A stretch of DNA of 64,000 nucleotides from an uncultured Bacteroidales bacterium. Its GTDB lineage: Bacteria; Bacteroidota; Bacteroidia; Bacteroidales; Bacteroidaceae. The first letter of the stretch is position 1, and every line of letters starts with the position of its first letter. Position numbers and translations under genes: made by a program. Under the pieces are notes generated by a model. That model ran no database searches, had not been told where the DNA came from, and was given only the letters and a program-made list of their open reading frames with translations. This document shows positions 54,741 through 63,748 of the stretch, piece after piece. The stretch lies in the NCBI GenBank assembly GCA_945833885.1, contig CAMAFY010000002.1:78473-142472 (forward strand). Reading direction: 5' to 3'.

Positions 54741-54991
54741 ATTAGCTTGAGACAATTTTTGAGCTATCGCACAGTAGATTTCTGTCCTGCGAACACACGC
54801 AAAGATTGTGCAAGGTGAGCGCAGAGGCTGAGTTTACACAGACTATGCCGAGCCGCAGCCAATCTTCGGCGAAGCCACAGCGGGCTATGTAAGTGTTTAA
54901 AGGATAGAAAGATACAAGCGAGAGGTTGAAAAGTGGCCAAGCATAACGCACTGTCCTTATTGAATAAAAAACTAATTTATAGAACATCCCT
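54726..54991. repeat. MITE-like element M3 (terminal inverted repeats)
   Basis: The ends AGGGAGGTTCTATAAATTAG and, reversed, AGGGATGTTCTATAAATTAG differ by one base. TTAA flanks both sides, a possible target duplication. The interior is 225 bp, non-coding, and matches M5 at 63232-63420 in inverted orientation (GACAGTGCGTTATGCTTGG, CGCTTGTATCTTTCT, CAGAAATCTACTG). Confidence 0.75.
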
Positions 54992-55024
54992 TAAATAAGG
55001 ACCCCAAGAAATACACACCCCCTT

Positions 55025-56281
55025 ATGGACATCCAACTCAAACCCCGTCCCTGGTACGTCAGGTATCTCCTCCACATGTTGGCCGGCGCAGTCTTTGTCG
55101 CCGTTGCCGGTTATGCCATCTTCCTTGCGTTTGCTCCGCGCCAGGTCAGGTTTGATGCCGGGGAGCATGGCATCGCCGAAGTGGCGGAAGCCCCGTTCCG
55201 GGAGTATGTCGATGTGGAAGGTGTGGTAGGTCCCATCCAGACCGTCCGCATCAATGCCCTGGAAGGTGGGTTCGTGGAGCGCATCATGGCCGAGGACGGT
55301 GCCATGCTTCAGGTGGGCGACACCATATTGGTGCTGTCCAATCCCGAACTGCTCCGTACCATCGACGAGGAGCAGGCGGAGTGGGAGAACCAGCAGCGCA
55401 ACTACCGCGAGCAGGAGATTGAGATGAAGCAACGTTCGCTCACCCTCCGCCAGCAGGCACTCGATGCCGCCCATCAGATGGCTTCGCTTGAAAAGTCCCT
55501 GAAGCAGAGCCGCGAGGAATGCCGGATGGGGATAAAGAGCAGGGCGGAACAGGAAGTGATGGAGGAAGACTACGACTATCAGCGCAGGAAGGCGGAACTG
55601 CAGATTCAGAGCCTCAGGCACGATTCCGTCTGCACGCTCCTCAAGCGGGAGATGGTCGATGCCAACCGCAAGGCGGCTGCCCGGAAGTTCGCCCGCTCGT
55701 CGGGCCGCACGGCGAATCTTGTGGTGCGTGCCACCGTGGCGGGCCAGCTCAGTTTCCTCAATGTCGCTTTGGGACAGCAGGTGGCGGCGGGGACCAGTGT
55801 GGGTGAAATCAAGGTGCTTTCGGAATACAAGGTGCACACCTCGCTTTCGGAATACTACATCGACCGCATCACCATGGGACTGCCTGCCAGCATCCAGTAC
55901 GAGGAGCGGAAGTTCCCCCTGCGCATCAGCAAGGTGGTGCCTGAGGTGAAGGAGCGCAATTTTCCGTGCGACCTCGTATTCACCGGCGAAAGGCCCTCGA
56001 ACATCCGTCTGGGCAAGACGTTCCGGGTACAGATTGAACTGGGCAAACCGGAGACCACCCTCGTCATTCCCCGTGGCGACTTCTACCAGCATACCTTGGG
56101 ACGTTGGATCTATCGTCTGTTGCCCGACGGCAGGACGGTACGCAGGACGTCGATTGAAATCGGCCGCCAGAATCCGCAGCAGTTTGAAGTCCTTTCGGGA
56201 TTGAAGGCGGGCGACAGGGTGCTGGTGAGCGGATACGACAAGTTGGGGCAATTCGAGGAACTGGTAATCGATGCCGACTGA
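55025..56281 (+). CDS. HlyD/RND-type periplasmic adaptor subunit of an ABC efflux pump
   Basis: This 418-residue membrane-fusion protein has one N-terminal membrane helix (LLHMLAGAVFVAVAGYAIFLAF). A lipoyl/barrel-sandwich half follows (GPIQTVRINALEGGFVERIM, DGAMLQVGDTILVLSNPEL), then a long coiled-coil hairpin (about 115-225) and the second lipoyl half (VRATVAGQLSFLNVALGQQV). The beta-barrel and membrane-proximal domains end the protein (KAGDRVLVSGYDKLGQFEEL). It should link the FtsX-type permeases in the inner membrane to the TolC duct. It begins 33 bp after MITE M3 and has no visible promoter of its own, so the insertion may affect its expression. Confidence 0.9.
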   Translation: MDIQLKPRPWYVRYLLHMLAGAVFVAVAGYAIFLAFAPRQVRFDAGEHGIAEVAEAPFREYVDVEGVVGPIQTVRINALEGGFVERIMAEDGAMLQVGDTILVLSNPELLRTIDEEQAEWENQQRNYREQEIEMKQRSLTLRQQALDAAHQMASLEKSLKQSREECRMGIKSRAEQEVMEEDYDYQRRKAELQIQSLRHDSVCTLLKREMVDANRKAAARKFARSSGRTANLVVRATVAGQLSFLNVALGQQVAAGTSVGEIKVLSEYKVHTSLSEYYIDRITMGLPASIQYEERKFPLRISKVVPEVKERNFPCDLVFTGERPSNIRLGKTFRVQIELGKPETTLVIPRGDFYQHTLGRWIYRLLPDGRTVRRTSIEIGRQNPQQFEVLSGLKAGDRVLVSGYDKLGQFEELVIDAD

Positions 56282-56325
56282 GGCAGCGTATTACCGTTGC
56301 ACGACGCAATGTGTTTACAGCAAAC

Positions 56326-56350
56326 AGCACGTTGCGCCGTGCTTTTTTTT
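56326..56350 (+). terminator. terminator after the HlyD-type gene
   Basis: AGCACG pairs with CGTGCT and a run of eight T follows. It splits the transport locus into two transcription units. Confidence 0.7.
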
Positions 56351-56449
56351 GACGTAAGCAAGAATTCAAGATGAGGCGTTTTAGGATAATTACATCGATA
56401 ACTGCGGAAAAGTGTGAAATTTTACATAAATCTGCACTTATTGATGTAA

Positions 56450-56505
56450 GGGGTCTTCTATAAATTCCCACCGTAAACTTGTCAAGCCAATTTATAGAAC
56501 ACCCC
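56450..56505. repeat. minimal MITE M6 (56 bp, almost only terminal repeats)
   Basis: GGGGTCTTCTATAAATT and, reversed, GGGGTGTTCTATAAATT face each other across about 20 bp. TAA flanks both ends. It is the smallest member of the M family. Confidence 0.65.
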
Positions 56506-56559
56506 TAAAAAGCGACAGAATCGGTTTGTGGTAACAATCCTAATCTGATAATAACCGAG

Positions 56560-56599
56560 TGTGTGATTTTCATACATTGTGGTGTATGAATTTCATACA
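56560..56599. promoter_or_regulatory. paired 17-bp palindromic operators upstream of the ABC permease
   Basis: TGTGTGATTTTCATACA (56560-56576) and TGTATGAATTTCATACA (56583-56599) are 23 bp apart centre to centre. The proximal centre is 35 bp before the -33 TTG, exactly as at 50247-50286. Confidence 0.7.
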
Positions 56600-56625
56600 A
56601 TCTGCATCTCATCATCCGGAATTCC

Positions 56626-56656
56626 TTGCCTGTCCGGCCGTTATCTCCTACCTTTG
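56626..56656 (+). promoter_or_regulatory. promoter of the ABC transporter unit
   Basis: TTG (56626-56628), 20 bases, TACCTTTG (56649-56656). Spacing and -7 sequence are identical to the TolC promoter. Confidence 0.6.
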
Positions 56657-56676
56657 CGCTCAAACACGAAACGCAC

Positions 56677-59115
56677 ATGATTCTACACCATCTCAAAGTT
56701 GCCCTGCGCAACCTCATGAAGTACAAGCTACAGACCTTCATCTCGGTACTGAGCATCGCCATCGGCATCGTCACGCTGGCCATCGCCCACGCCTTGGTGT
56801 CGGACGTCACGTTCCCCGCCATCTACAGCCAGCCATACTACGACCGCACCTGCGCCGTGAGCCTTATGGCAGCCAATCAGAACGAGGCCAATCAGAACGA
56901 GGCCGACGACAGGCGCCGTACGTCCTTCACCCGCGACGTCATCCGTGCCCTCAAGCGCGACGGCGGTCTGAAGAGCGTTGAGCGCATGGCCATACCCAAT
57001 GGCAACACCTTCAGCAACATCGTGGAGTTTCATCTGGCCGACTCGACAGCGCGCAAGGCGGCCATGAACTACACCTCCATCGACCCCGACCACTTCAACC
57101 TGGCCGGGGTGCGCTCGGCCATCACGGGAGAGCCCATCAAAAGGTTGGCACCGGGCGAGGCCATCGTCAGCCGCAGCAATGCCGTCACCATGTTTGGCGA
57201 TGCCGACCCCGTGGGCGCCGTCTGCTACCAGACCAACGAGATGCGGCCCCTGCCGCTGACCATCGTCGATGTGTTTGAAGACCTCTCCATTCACGAGGTG
57301 GCCCTCAGCAACAACACGGTCTATTTCTCGCTCGGAGAGCAGGACGGCGACCTCTTCGGGGCCCATGTGTATGGCAACGACAGGGAGGTGTTCTACAGTA
57401 CGACGGCGCTGATGGTGCTGCGCGAGGGGTGCACGGAGCGCCAACTGATTGAAGAACTGAACGCGCGGCTGAAGCCCTTTGCCCTCGAGGCCGGGGTGGC
57501 GCCGGCGGTCAGCCGGGAGGACATTCAGAGCGTCATCACCACGCAGACGCTGGTCCACCTCATCGGCGCGCTCATCCTCGTGGCCGCCATCATCGGCTTC
57601 CTGCGCATGGAGATACAGCTGTTCCTGATGCGCCGCCGCGAGATGGCCCTGCGCATCACCCATGGGGCCAAGCGCCGCCATCTGTTCGGTCTGCTCTTCA
57701 CCGAGGTGGCGCTGGTGGTGCTGCTCTCGGCCGCCACAGCCATGGTGATGTCCCTGTGGGTGGTGGAGAACGTACTGACCACGCGGTTTGCCCAAATCGT
57801 CCGCGAAATGGACTTCTTCTCCCTCCACTTTGCCCCCTTCTGCCTCTATATCGGCGGTATGCTGCTCGTGGTCTGCGCCCTCGTCATCTGGCTGACCGTG
57901 GCGCGTGTGCGGCGGGCGGATCACGGCCTGGCCGGCCAGATGCGGGGCAGCCGCTCGCACCTGTTCCGCTACGTCATGCTGGGCCTTCAGGTGGCCATCA
58001 GCACGGTCTTCATCTGTGCCACGTTCACCGTCAGCCGATGGTCCGGACTGGTCTTGCGGCCCTACCACATCCCCGACGACACGGCGCCCTACGAGGAATG
58101 CGCCTTTCTGGGCGCCACCGAGGCGCAGTATGAAATCAAGGCGCTCAAGGAGGAGATAGGCCGCCTGCACAGCGTGGAGAAGATGATGCCGCACGAGGTG
58201 TACTACCTGTCGCTGCCCGAGGTGACGGGCAATGCCGACGCCATGGCGACCCTTCAGAATCAGGACTACCTGCCCTTCCTCTGCACCGCCGACACCACCA
58301 TCCTCTCGTTCTACGACCTGCGCGTGAAGTGGCTCAACAAGGGGGCCTGCGCGGGTCCGTGCCTGCTGCTGAACGACAGCGTCTATGCCCGGCTGCGCAG
58401 CGTGGGCGTGGCCCTCAACGGCACGCTGACCCTCCGGCGCTTCGGACCGATAGGGGCGGACCTGGTGCTACCCATCGCGGGCACCATCTCCTATGTGCCC
58501 TACGAGCGCCGCCAACTCTCCATCGCCGTCTGCCCGGCCATCACCGACGCCATGGCCACGGACTTCGTGCTCGTTCCCCGAAAGGGGGAGTATGACCGGA
58601 TGATGCGCGAGACGAACGCCGTCATCGAGCAGATGGTGCCCACCATCGTGCAGCCCATGACGCACAACTTCCACGACTACTGCAGCGCCGTGCTGTCCGT
58701 GGTCAACGTCATGCGCTTTGTCAGCACCATCCTCGGCGTCGTGAGCATCGTCATCTGCGCCATGAGCATCTACAGCACCATCGCCCTCGACACCCGGTCG
58801 CGCCGCAAGGAGGTGGCCGTCCGCAAGGTGTGCGGCGCCAAGAGCGGCGACATCTACCGCCTCTTCGGCCGCGTCTATCTGCTCATCGTCAGTATGGCGC
58901 TGCTCGTGGCCCTGCCCGTGGCGGTGCTCTTCAACGACATCATGTTCAGCGCCGAGGACCTCAATGACGAAACATTGTCCGGGGCCGACATGTCGCCGCT
59001 CTGGCCCTGCCTTATGGGCGCGCTGCTCATTGTCGCGCTGATAGCCACTATCGTCAGCTGGCACATCCGCTGCATTCTGCACACCAATCCCTCGGAGATT
59101 ATCGCCAAAGAATAA
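56677..59115 (+). CDS. ABC transporter permease, FtsX/MacB type (first copy)
   Basis: The start at 56677 (MILHHLKVALRNLMKYKLQT) gives 812 residues. A first membrane helix (FISVLSIAIGIVTLAIAHAL) and a periplasmic MacB-type core lead to a first FtsX domain (IGALILVAAIIGFLRMEIQL). A second core and a C-terminal FtsX domain follow (SIVICAMSIYSTIALDTRSR, then EVAVRKVCGAKSGDIYRLFG). The doubled four-helix layout is that of large Bacteroidales permeases working with a LolD/MacB-like ATPase. A 15-bp duplication encodes the NQNEA repeat near residue 68. The 59876 gene is a homologue throughout, and the ATPase gene lies between them. Confidence 0.9.
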   Translation: MILHHLKVALRNLMKYKLQTFISVLSIAIGIVTLAIAHALVSDVTFPAIYSQPYYDRTCAVSLMAANQNEANQNEADDRRRTSFTRDVIRALKRDGGLKSVERMAIPNGNTFSNIVEFHLADSTARKAAMNYTSIDPDHFNLAGVRSAITGEPIKRLAPGEAIVSRSNAVTMFGDADPVGAVCYQTNEMRPLPLTIVDVFEDLSIHEVALSNNTVYFSLGEQDGDLFGAHVYGNDREVFYSTTALMVLREGCTERQLIEELNARLKPFALEAGVAPAVSREDIQSVITTQTLVHLIGALILVAAIIGFLRMEIQLFLMRRREMALRITHGAKRRHLFGLLFTEVALVVLLSAATAMVMSLWVVENVLTTRFAQIVREMDFFSLHFAPFCLYIGGMLLVVCALVIWLTVARVRRADHGLAGQMRGSRSHLFRYVMLGLQVAISTVFICATFTVSRWSGLVLRPYHIPDDTAPYEECAFLGATEAQYEIKALKEEIGRLHSVEKMMPHEVYYLSLPEVTGNADAMATLQNQDYLPFLCTADTTILSFYDLRVKWLNKGACAGPCLLLNDSVYARLRSVGVALNGTLTLRRFGPIGADLVLPIAGTISYVPYERRQLSIAVCPAITDAMATDFVLVPRKGEYDRMMRETNAVIEQMVPTIVQPMTHNFHDYCSAVLSVVNVMRFVSTILGVVSIVICAMSIYSTIALDTRSRRKEVAVRKVCGAKSGDIYRLFGRVYLLIVSMALLVALPVAVLFNDIMFSAEDLNDETLSGADMSPLWPCLMGALLIVALIATIVSWHIRCILHTNPSEIIAKE

Positions 59116-59182
59116 AAGCGTTTTCGATAAGCCGAAAGTCTAAAAGAAAAACGCACTGTTAAGAACTCATCAACAACAGACT

Positions 59183-59857
59183 ATGATACAGTTAGAAAAC
59201 ATCAAGAAAATATTCCGTACGGAAGAAGTGGAGACATGGGCGCTCCGCGAGGTAAACCTCGAAGTGAAGGAAGGCGAGTTCGTGGCCATCATGGGGCCGT
59301 CGGGCTGTGGTAAGTCCACCCTGCTCAATATACTGGGCCTGCTCGACAACCCCAGCGAGGGCAAGTATCTGCTGGACGGTAAGGAAGTGAGTACATTGAA
59401 GGAGAGCGAGCGGACGGACATCCGCAAAGGTGTCATCGGTTTCGTGTTCCAAAGTTTCAACCTCATTGACGAGCTCAATGTCTATGAAAACATCGAACTG
59501 CCGCTGCTCTATATGGGAGTGCCTGCCAAAGAGCGCAAGCGCCGCGTGGAGGCGGCGATGGACCGCATGGCCATTTCGCACCGCCGGAAGCATTTCCCCA
59601 ACCAGCTTTCGGGCGGTCAGCAGCAGCGCGTGGCCATTGCCCGTGCCGTGTTGGCCAACCCCAAGCTCATTCTGGCCGACGAACCCACGGGTAATCTCGA
59701 CTCGAAGAACGGCAAGGAGGTGATGAACCTGCTGAGCGAACTGCACCGCGAGGGCACCACCATCATCATGGTCACCCACTCGCAGCACGACGCCTCATAT
59801 GCCGACCGCATCGTACGCCTCTACGACGGTGAGATAGTGGAACGTGTGGAAATGTAA
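59183..59857 (+). CDS. ABC transporter ATP-binding protein (MacB/LolD type)
   Basis: This is a 224-residue nucleotide-binding protein with Walker A GPSGCGKST (residues 38-46), a Q-loop in FVFQSFNLIDEL, signature LSGGQQQR (from residue 142), Walker B LILADEPTG and the H-loop VTHSQHD. The length is that of a stand-alone ATPase without membrane part. It should power both flanking FtsX-type permeases, as a homodimer with either the two paralogous permeases or two of one kind. The exported substrate is unknown; drugs, lipids or signal peptides are the usual candidates for this family. Confidence 0.95.
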   Translation: MIQLENIKKIFRTEEVETWALREVNLEVKEGEFVAIMGPSGCGKSTLLNILGLLDNPSEGKYLLDGKEVSTLKESERTDIRKGVIGFVFQSFNLIDELNVYENIELPLLYMGVPAKERKRRVEAAMDRMAISHRRKHFPNQLSGGQQQRVAIARAVLANPKLILADEPTGNLDSKNGKEVMNLLSELHREGTTIIMVTHSQHDASYADRIVRLYDGEIVERVEM

Positions 59858-59875
59858 GTCCCCCCTTCTCTGACC

Positions 59876-62302
59876 ATGTATATGATTCTCCACAATCTGA
59901 AGGTTGCTGTGCGCAACCTCCTGAAGTACAAGCTTCAGACCGTCATCTCGGTACTGAGCATCGCCATCGGCATCGTCACGCTGGCCTTTGTCCATGCCGC
60001 GTTGTCGAAGATGACGTTCCCCAGCATATACAGCCAGCCCTACGCCGACCGCACCTATTCCGTGGGCCTTGAACCTGTAGGAGGTTACGTTGCAAAAGTG
60101 GATTCCACGGGCAGGAGGGTACCCCCGCCATCCTTCAGCCGCGACATCCTCCGTGCCCTGAAGTGTGATGGCGGATTGAAAAGTGTGGAACGTATGGCAG
60201 TGCCCAACGGAACAGCGTATAGCAGTATCCTGGAGTTCCGGTTGGGCGACTCCGTTGTGCGGAAGATGTCCATGTCTTTCACACTTACCGACCCCGGTTA
60301 TTTCAATCTTCTGGGTATCCGCTCTGCCGTTACGGGCCATACCATCGGCAGGCTGAAACCGGGCGAAGCCATCATCAGCCGGAAGTTGGCATCCATCATG
60401 TTCGGCGATGTGGATCCCCGGGGGGCGGTACATACGAAAACCACCGCACTGCTTCCGGTCCCGCTGACCATCGTCGACGTATTTGAGGACGTTTCGGAGT
60501 TCGACCGTCCCCTCTACAACACGTACCTTTATGTCTGTTTAGGCGAGATGGAGGGTGAGTCGTGCGGTGCGGTAGACGGAGTGGGTGGCGATTTGTTCTA
60601 TGCTCCCTGGCTTACTACCGTGTTGCGCCGGGAGGGCTGCACGGAATCGCAACTGCTGCAGGAACTGAATGCCCGTCTGGAACCTTTCGGGCTGACTGCG
60701 ACGTTGGAAAGTGCGGTGAACCAGGCTGACATCCGGCTGATTGTCAGCGTCCAGATGCTGGTGCACCTTATCGGTGCGCTCATCCTCATTGCCGCCGTCA
60801 TCGGTTTTCTGCGCATGGAGGTGCAGCTGTTCTGGATGCGTCGGCGCGAGGTGTCGTTGCGCATCACCCACGGGGCCAAACGCTGGCAGCTGTTCCGCCT
60901 GCTCTTTGCCGAGGTCCTGATGGTGACAGGTATGGCTGTGGCTGTGGCGATGTCCATGGGCAGTTGGGTGGAGCGTTTCTTCCATTCGCATTTTGAACGC
61001 CTCATATCCGATACTTCCGTCTCCCTTCAAAACCTGGCATACTACAGTTTCTGCATCGGTGTCGTGCTGCTCCTGCTTTGCGGCATCGTCATCTGGGTGG
61101 CACTGGGGCGCATCAGCAAGGCTGGGCAGGGACTGGCCGTCCACATGCGGGGCAGCCATACACACCTTTTCCGAAACGTGATGTTGGGCCTGCAGATGGC
61201 CATCAGCATCATCTTCGTGTGCGGTTCGCTCACTGTAGGACGGTGGTCGGGACTTTTGATGAAACACCACAATCTCCCCGACGACCTGGAACCCTACAAG
61301 GAAAGCCTTTTCCTGCGACTCAATGAGGTGAATGTCCACAGTCTGCCGCTATTGAAGAAGGAGATTGCGGAGCTGCCCGGACTGGAAAAGATGATGGTAC
61401 ACGAAATGGGCTGGTATCAGATAACCGATATACAAAACAACCGTGAGGTGCTGGAAGCCTTAGGCGGCCAGTCGTATTTTCAGCATCTCGTCGTCCCCGA
61501 CACTTCGGTCGTCGACTTCTACCGCCTGCGTGTGAATTGGCTGCACAGACCCACGGGCTCCGGTGCATACCTGTTGCTCAACGACAGTCTCTACTGTAAA
61601 TTCCGCAGGATGGGCGTGGCCACGTCCGATGCGCTGAGAGTTAGCGCGTGGGGGTTCCCGGAGCAGGCATATCCTATAGCAGGCACCATTCCCGGCATTC
61701 CATACGAGGTCCAGGAGACGTCCATCATGGTCCATCCCGATGCAGAACTCATTGCCACGGATTTTGTACTTGTGCCTAAAACGGGGAAATACCGGCAACT
61801 CCTGAGTCAGACGGAATCCGCCATCCGGAGGGTAGAGCCTTCCGTGGTGCAAAAGATGGCTACCAACTTCCACGAGAGCCACGAACTGGTGCCCCTGATC
61901 GAAAACTTCCGTATCGTAGGCTGGATTCTGGCAGGCATCAGCATCCTTATCTGTGTCATGAGCATCTACAGTACCATTGCCCTCGACACCCGTTCGCGCC
62001 GCAAGGAGGTGGCGATACGCAAGGTCTGCGGGGCGAAGAGCCGCGACATCTACCGCCTCTTCGGTCGTGTGTATCTGCTGCTTGTCCTGCTCTCGCTCTT
62101 CATTGCCCTGCCCGTGGCGGTGCTGTTCCATCGGTTCCTGTTTTCCAAGTCCGTGACAGGCTTCCAGGTGGGGGACGTTTCGCCCCTCATTTCCTGCATC
62201 GGCGGTTCGCTCATCGTCATCGTGCTGATAGCCGCCATCGTGCTATGGAACATCCGCAGCACGATGCGCACCAACCCCTCGGAAATCATTGCGAAGGAAT
62301 AG
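59876..62302 (+). CDS. ABC transporter permease, FtsX/MacB type (second copy)
   Basis: This 808-residue paralogue of the 56677 permease has the same order of domains: MILHNLKVAVRNLLKYKLQT at the start, a first FtsX bundle (IGALILIAAVIGFLRMEVQL), and a C-terminal bundle with SIYSTIALDTRSRRKEVAIR then KVCGAKSRDIYRLFGRVYLL. Both copies end NPSEIIAKE. ATG at 59876 or 59882 are both possible. It begins 18 bp after the ATPase stop. The pair with one ATPase suggests a heteromeric pump or two pumps sharing an engine (inference). Repeats begin six bases after the stop. Confidence 0.9.
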   Translation: MYMILHNLKVAVRNLLKYKLQTVISVLSIAIGIVTLAFVHAALSKMTFPSIYSQPYADRTYSVGLEPVGGYVAKVDSTGRRVPPPSFSRDILRALKCDGGLKSVERMAVPNGTAYSSILEFRLGDSVVRKMSMSFTLTDPGYFNLLGIRSAVTGHTIGRLKPGEAIISRKLASIMFGDVDPRGAVHTKTTALLPVPLTIVDVFEDVSEFDRPLYNTYLYVCLGEMEGESCGAVDGVGGDLFYAPWLTTVLRREGCTESQLLQELNARLEPFGLTATLESAVNQADIRLIVSVQMLVHLIGALILIAAVIGFLRMEVQLFWMRRREVSLRITHGAKRWQLFRLLFAEVLMVTGMAVAVAMSMGSWVERFFHSHFERLISDTSVSLQNLAYYSFCIGVVLLLLCGIVIWVALGRISKAGQGLAVHMRGSHTHLFRNVMLGLQMAISIIFVCGSLTVGRWSGLLMKHHNLPDDLEPYKESLFLRLNEVNVHSLPLLKKEIAELPGLEKMMVHEMGWYQITDIQNNREVLEALGGQSYFQHLVVPDTSVVDFYRLRVNWLHRPTGSGAYLLLNDSLYCKFRRMGVATSDALRVSAWGFPEQAYPIAGTIPGIPYEVQETSIMVHPDAELIATDFVLVPKTGKYRQLLSQTESAIRRVEPSVVQKMATNFHESHELVPLIENFRIVGWILAGISILICVMSIYSTIALDTRSRRKEVAIRKVCGAKSRDIYRLFGRVYLLLVLLSLFIALPVAVLFHRFLFSKSVTGFQVGDVSPLISCIGGSLIVIVLIAAIVLWNIRSTMRTNPSEIIAKE

Positions 62303-62307
62303 TTGAT

Positions 62308-62408
62308 GGCTTCGCCTTCTTCCGTCGCGACTCGGGATAGCCCAAGCAAGCTGGTCTCTCCTCTCGCTGCTCCGTCAGTTGGCTTCGCCTTCTTCCGTCG
62401 CGACTCGG
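62308..62408 (+). repeat. direct repeats after the permease operon
   Basis: GGCTTCGCCTTCTTCCGTCG, continuing CGACTCGG, occurs at 62308-62335 and 62381-62408. The layout recalls the repeat at 53.9 kb (TTGGCTTCGCCCTCTTCC... ATGGCATA). Confidence 0.5.
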
Positions 62409-62547
62409 CATAATCAACGAAAACAACCCGGAACTTCGTGCGTCCCCTGTGTGTTTTGAGCGTTTTTGCACACAGGTCCCCAGCCGAAGTTCCGGTTTCA
62501 TTTTGGGTCGGTGAGCGTTGCCGGCAATAAGTCGGAGCGTACGCATA

Positions 62548-62690
62548 TTCTCCTCCATAAAAAAAGTTTTTTGAAAATCTCCTACATTTCCTACACCAAT
62601 GCCGCAAATCTTCAGCATTTGCTGGCAGTTCCGGGTGTAGGATTGGGTGTAGGATAAGGTGCAGGATGTAAGATTGGTGTAGGATTTTGC
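62548..62690 (-). repeat. TGTAGGA/TCCTACA repeat cluster T3 (inverted)
   Basis: Read on the minus strand: several ATCCTACAC copies, a spacer, then GGTGTAGGAAATGTAGG and AGATTTTCAAAAAACTTTT. The last part is identical to T4 at 62871-62999, which lies in the opposite orientation. Confidence 0.65.
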
Positions 62691-62870
62691 TGTCTTTTCT
62701 GCCGTTTTCTTGACATTTTCCCTGCAACATTTTGCACGAAACTGCACACTTCCGACACGTTGCTTCGCGACCTCCTTCGCGCCTCGGCCATTCAAACAAG
62801 TTTGATGGCTCTCGGCTTGGCGTCGGTTTCCATGGTAGAAATACGGTGAAAAAGGGGTGGAAAAAGGCGG

Positions 62871-62999
62871 AAGGTGTAGGATAATCCTACACCAAGGGGT
62901 AATCCTACACCCAATCCTACACCTGAAAATGCCAGTCTTCATTGGGGTTTTCCGTGCCGGGTGTAGGAAATGTAGGAGATTTTCAAAAAACTTTTTTTA
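62871..62999 (+). repeat. TGTAGGA/TCCTACA repeat cluster T4
   Basis: Starts with the perfect palindrome GGTGTAGGAT-A-ATCCTACACC. Then come two more ATCCTACACC copies, a 45-bp spacer and GGTGTAGGAAATGTAGG, AGATTTTCAAAAAACTTTT. T3 and T4 form an inverted pair around about 180 bp in which no gene is seen (62691-62870). Confidence 0.65.
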
Positions 63000-63016
63000 G
63001 GGGGGGAGGGAAGTGG

Positions 63017-63126
63017 GCTTCGGAAGAACAAAAACATCGGACTTCTTTGCATAAAAGCTCCGTACTTTTGAGGCAAAACCTCCGTACTTTTGCACAAAGA
63101 AGTCCGATGTTTTTGATTTCCGGAAC
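63017..63126. repeat. 22-bp-period repeat array R6 (5 units)
   Basis: Unit starts are at 63017, 63039, 63061, 63083 and 63105, all exactly 22 bp apart. Units such as CGTACTTTTGAGGCAAAACC and CGTACTTTTGCACAAAGAAG are the R4 consensus read in reverse. It lies directly after T4. Confidence 0.7.
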
Positions 63127-63231
63127 GCCAGTTATGTTTTTTACGACAACAAGGACAACAAATACAACAAGGACAAAATAAGCGTTAGCCGCCAAATGAT
63201 TGCCGACAGATGCAGAACGGAGGATGAATAT

Positions 63232-63420
63232 AGGGGTGTTCTATAAATTAGTTTTTATTCATTATGGACAGTGCGTTATGCTTGGTCGATTTTAAACCTC
63301 TTGCTTGTATCTTTCTGTTCTGCAAATACTTACTTAGCCCGCTATGCGCGTATTTGCAGAACAGAAATCTACTGCGCAATAGTCATAAACTCGCCTCAAG
63401 CTAATTTATAGAACCTCCCT
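63232..63420. repeat. MITE-like element M5 (terminal inverted repeats)
   Basis: The ends AGGGGTGTTCTATAAATTAG and, reversed, AGGGAGGTTCTATAAATTAG flank a 149-bp interior. It matches M3 in inverted orientation but lacks about 75 bp of it in the middle. Confidence 0.75.
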
Positions 63421-63455
63421 GTAATGCGAAATACGGAGGGACGCCCGGTCCAATA

Positions 63456-63713
63456 TCAGATGTCATACTTGTCTTTCAGTTCGTTGAAGCACATTCCTGC
63501 CACGTAGAGATAGAGGGTGGTGAAGGCCTTGATATGTGCGTCGAGCTGTGCTTCGGTAAGCAGGTACGAGGCGTGCGCTCCGTTGCCGTGAACAACTCCA
63601 TGGCGGATTTCCGTATATCCCCCCAAAAAATCATATAATAATTCTCCGTGCCGTCCGTGGACATCTGTGATTGTCCGTGTGATAATATATTCAAATAACT
63701 TGCGTAACTTGAA
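63456..63713 (-). pseudogene. C-terminal fragment of a HEPN-like protein, no start
   Basis: One minus-strand frame reads ITDVHGRHGELLYDFLGGYT, then EIRHGVVHGNGAHASYLLTE, then FTTLYLYVAGMCFNELKDKY, and stops at 63456. The Arg-x4-His motif in RHGVVH followed by Gly is the mark of HEPN domains. A TAA at 63714-63716 closes the frame upstream, and no Met start is present. The 5' part has been lost, possibly together with a neighbouring nucleotidyltransferase or defence gene. Another frame here has a Met start (63476-63694), but its translation is compositionally unlike a protein and is rejected. Confidence 0.5.
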
Positions 63714-63748
63714 TTATGTGATGATAAAATCCGCTTATCCGGCCTGCA

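Noticed and set aside
63476..63694. 72-codon minus-strand open frame with Met start
   Set aside because: The translation is Ser/Thr/Pro-rich with no domain character, while the adjacent frame reads as a coherent HEPN-like C-terminus.
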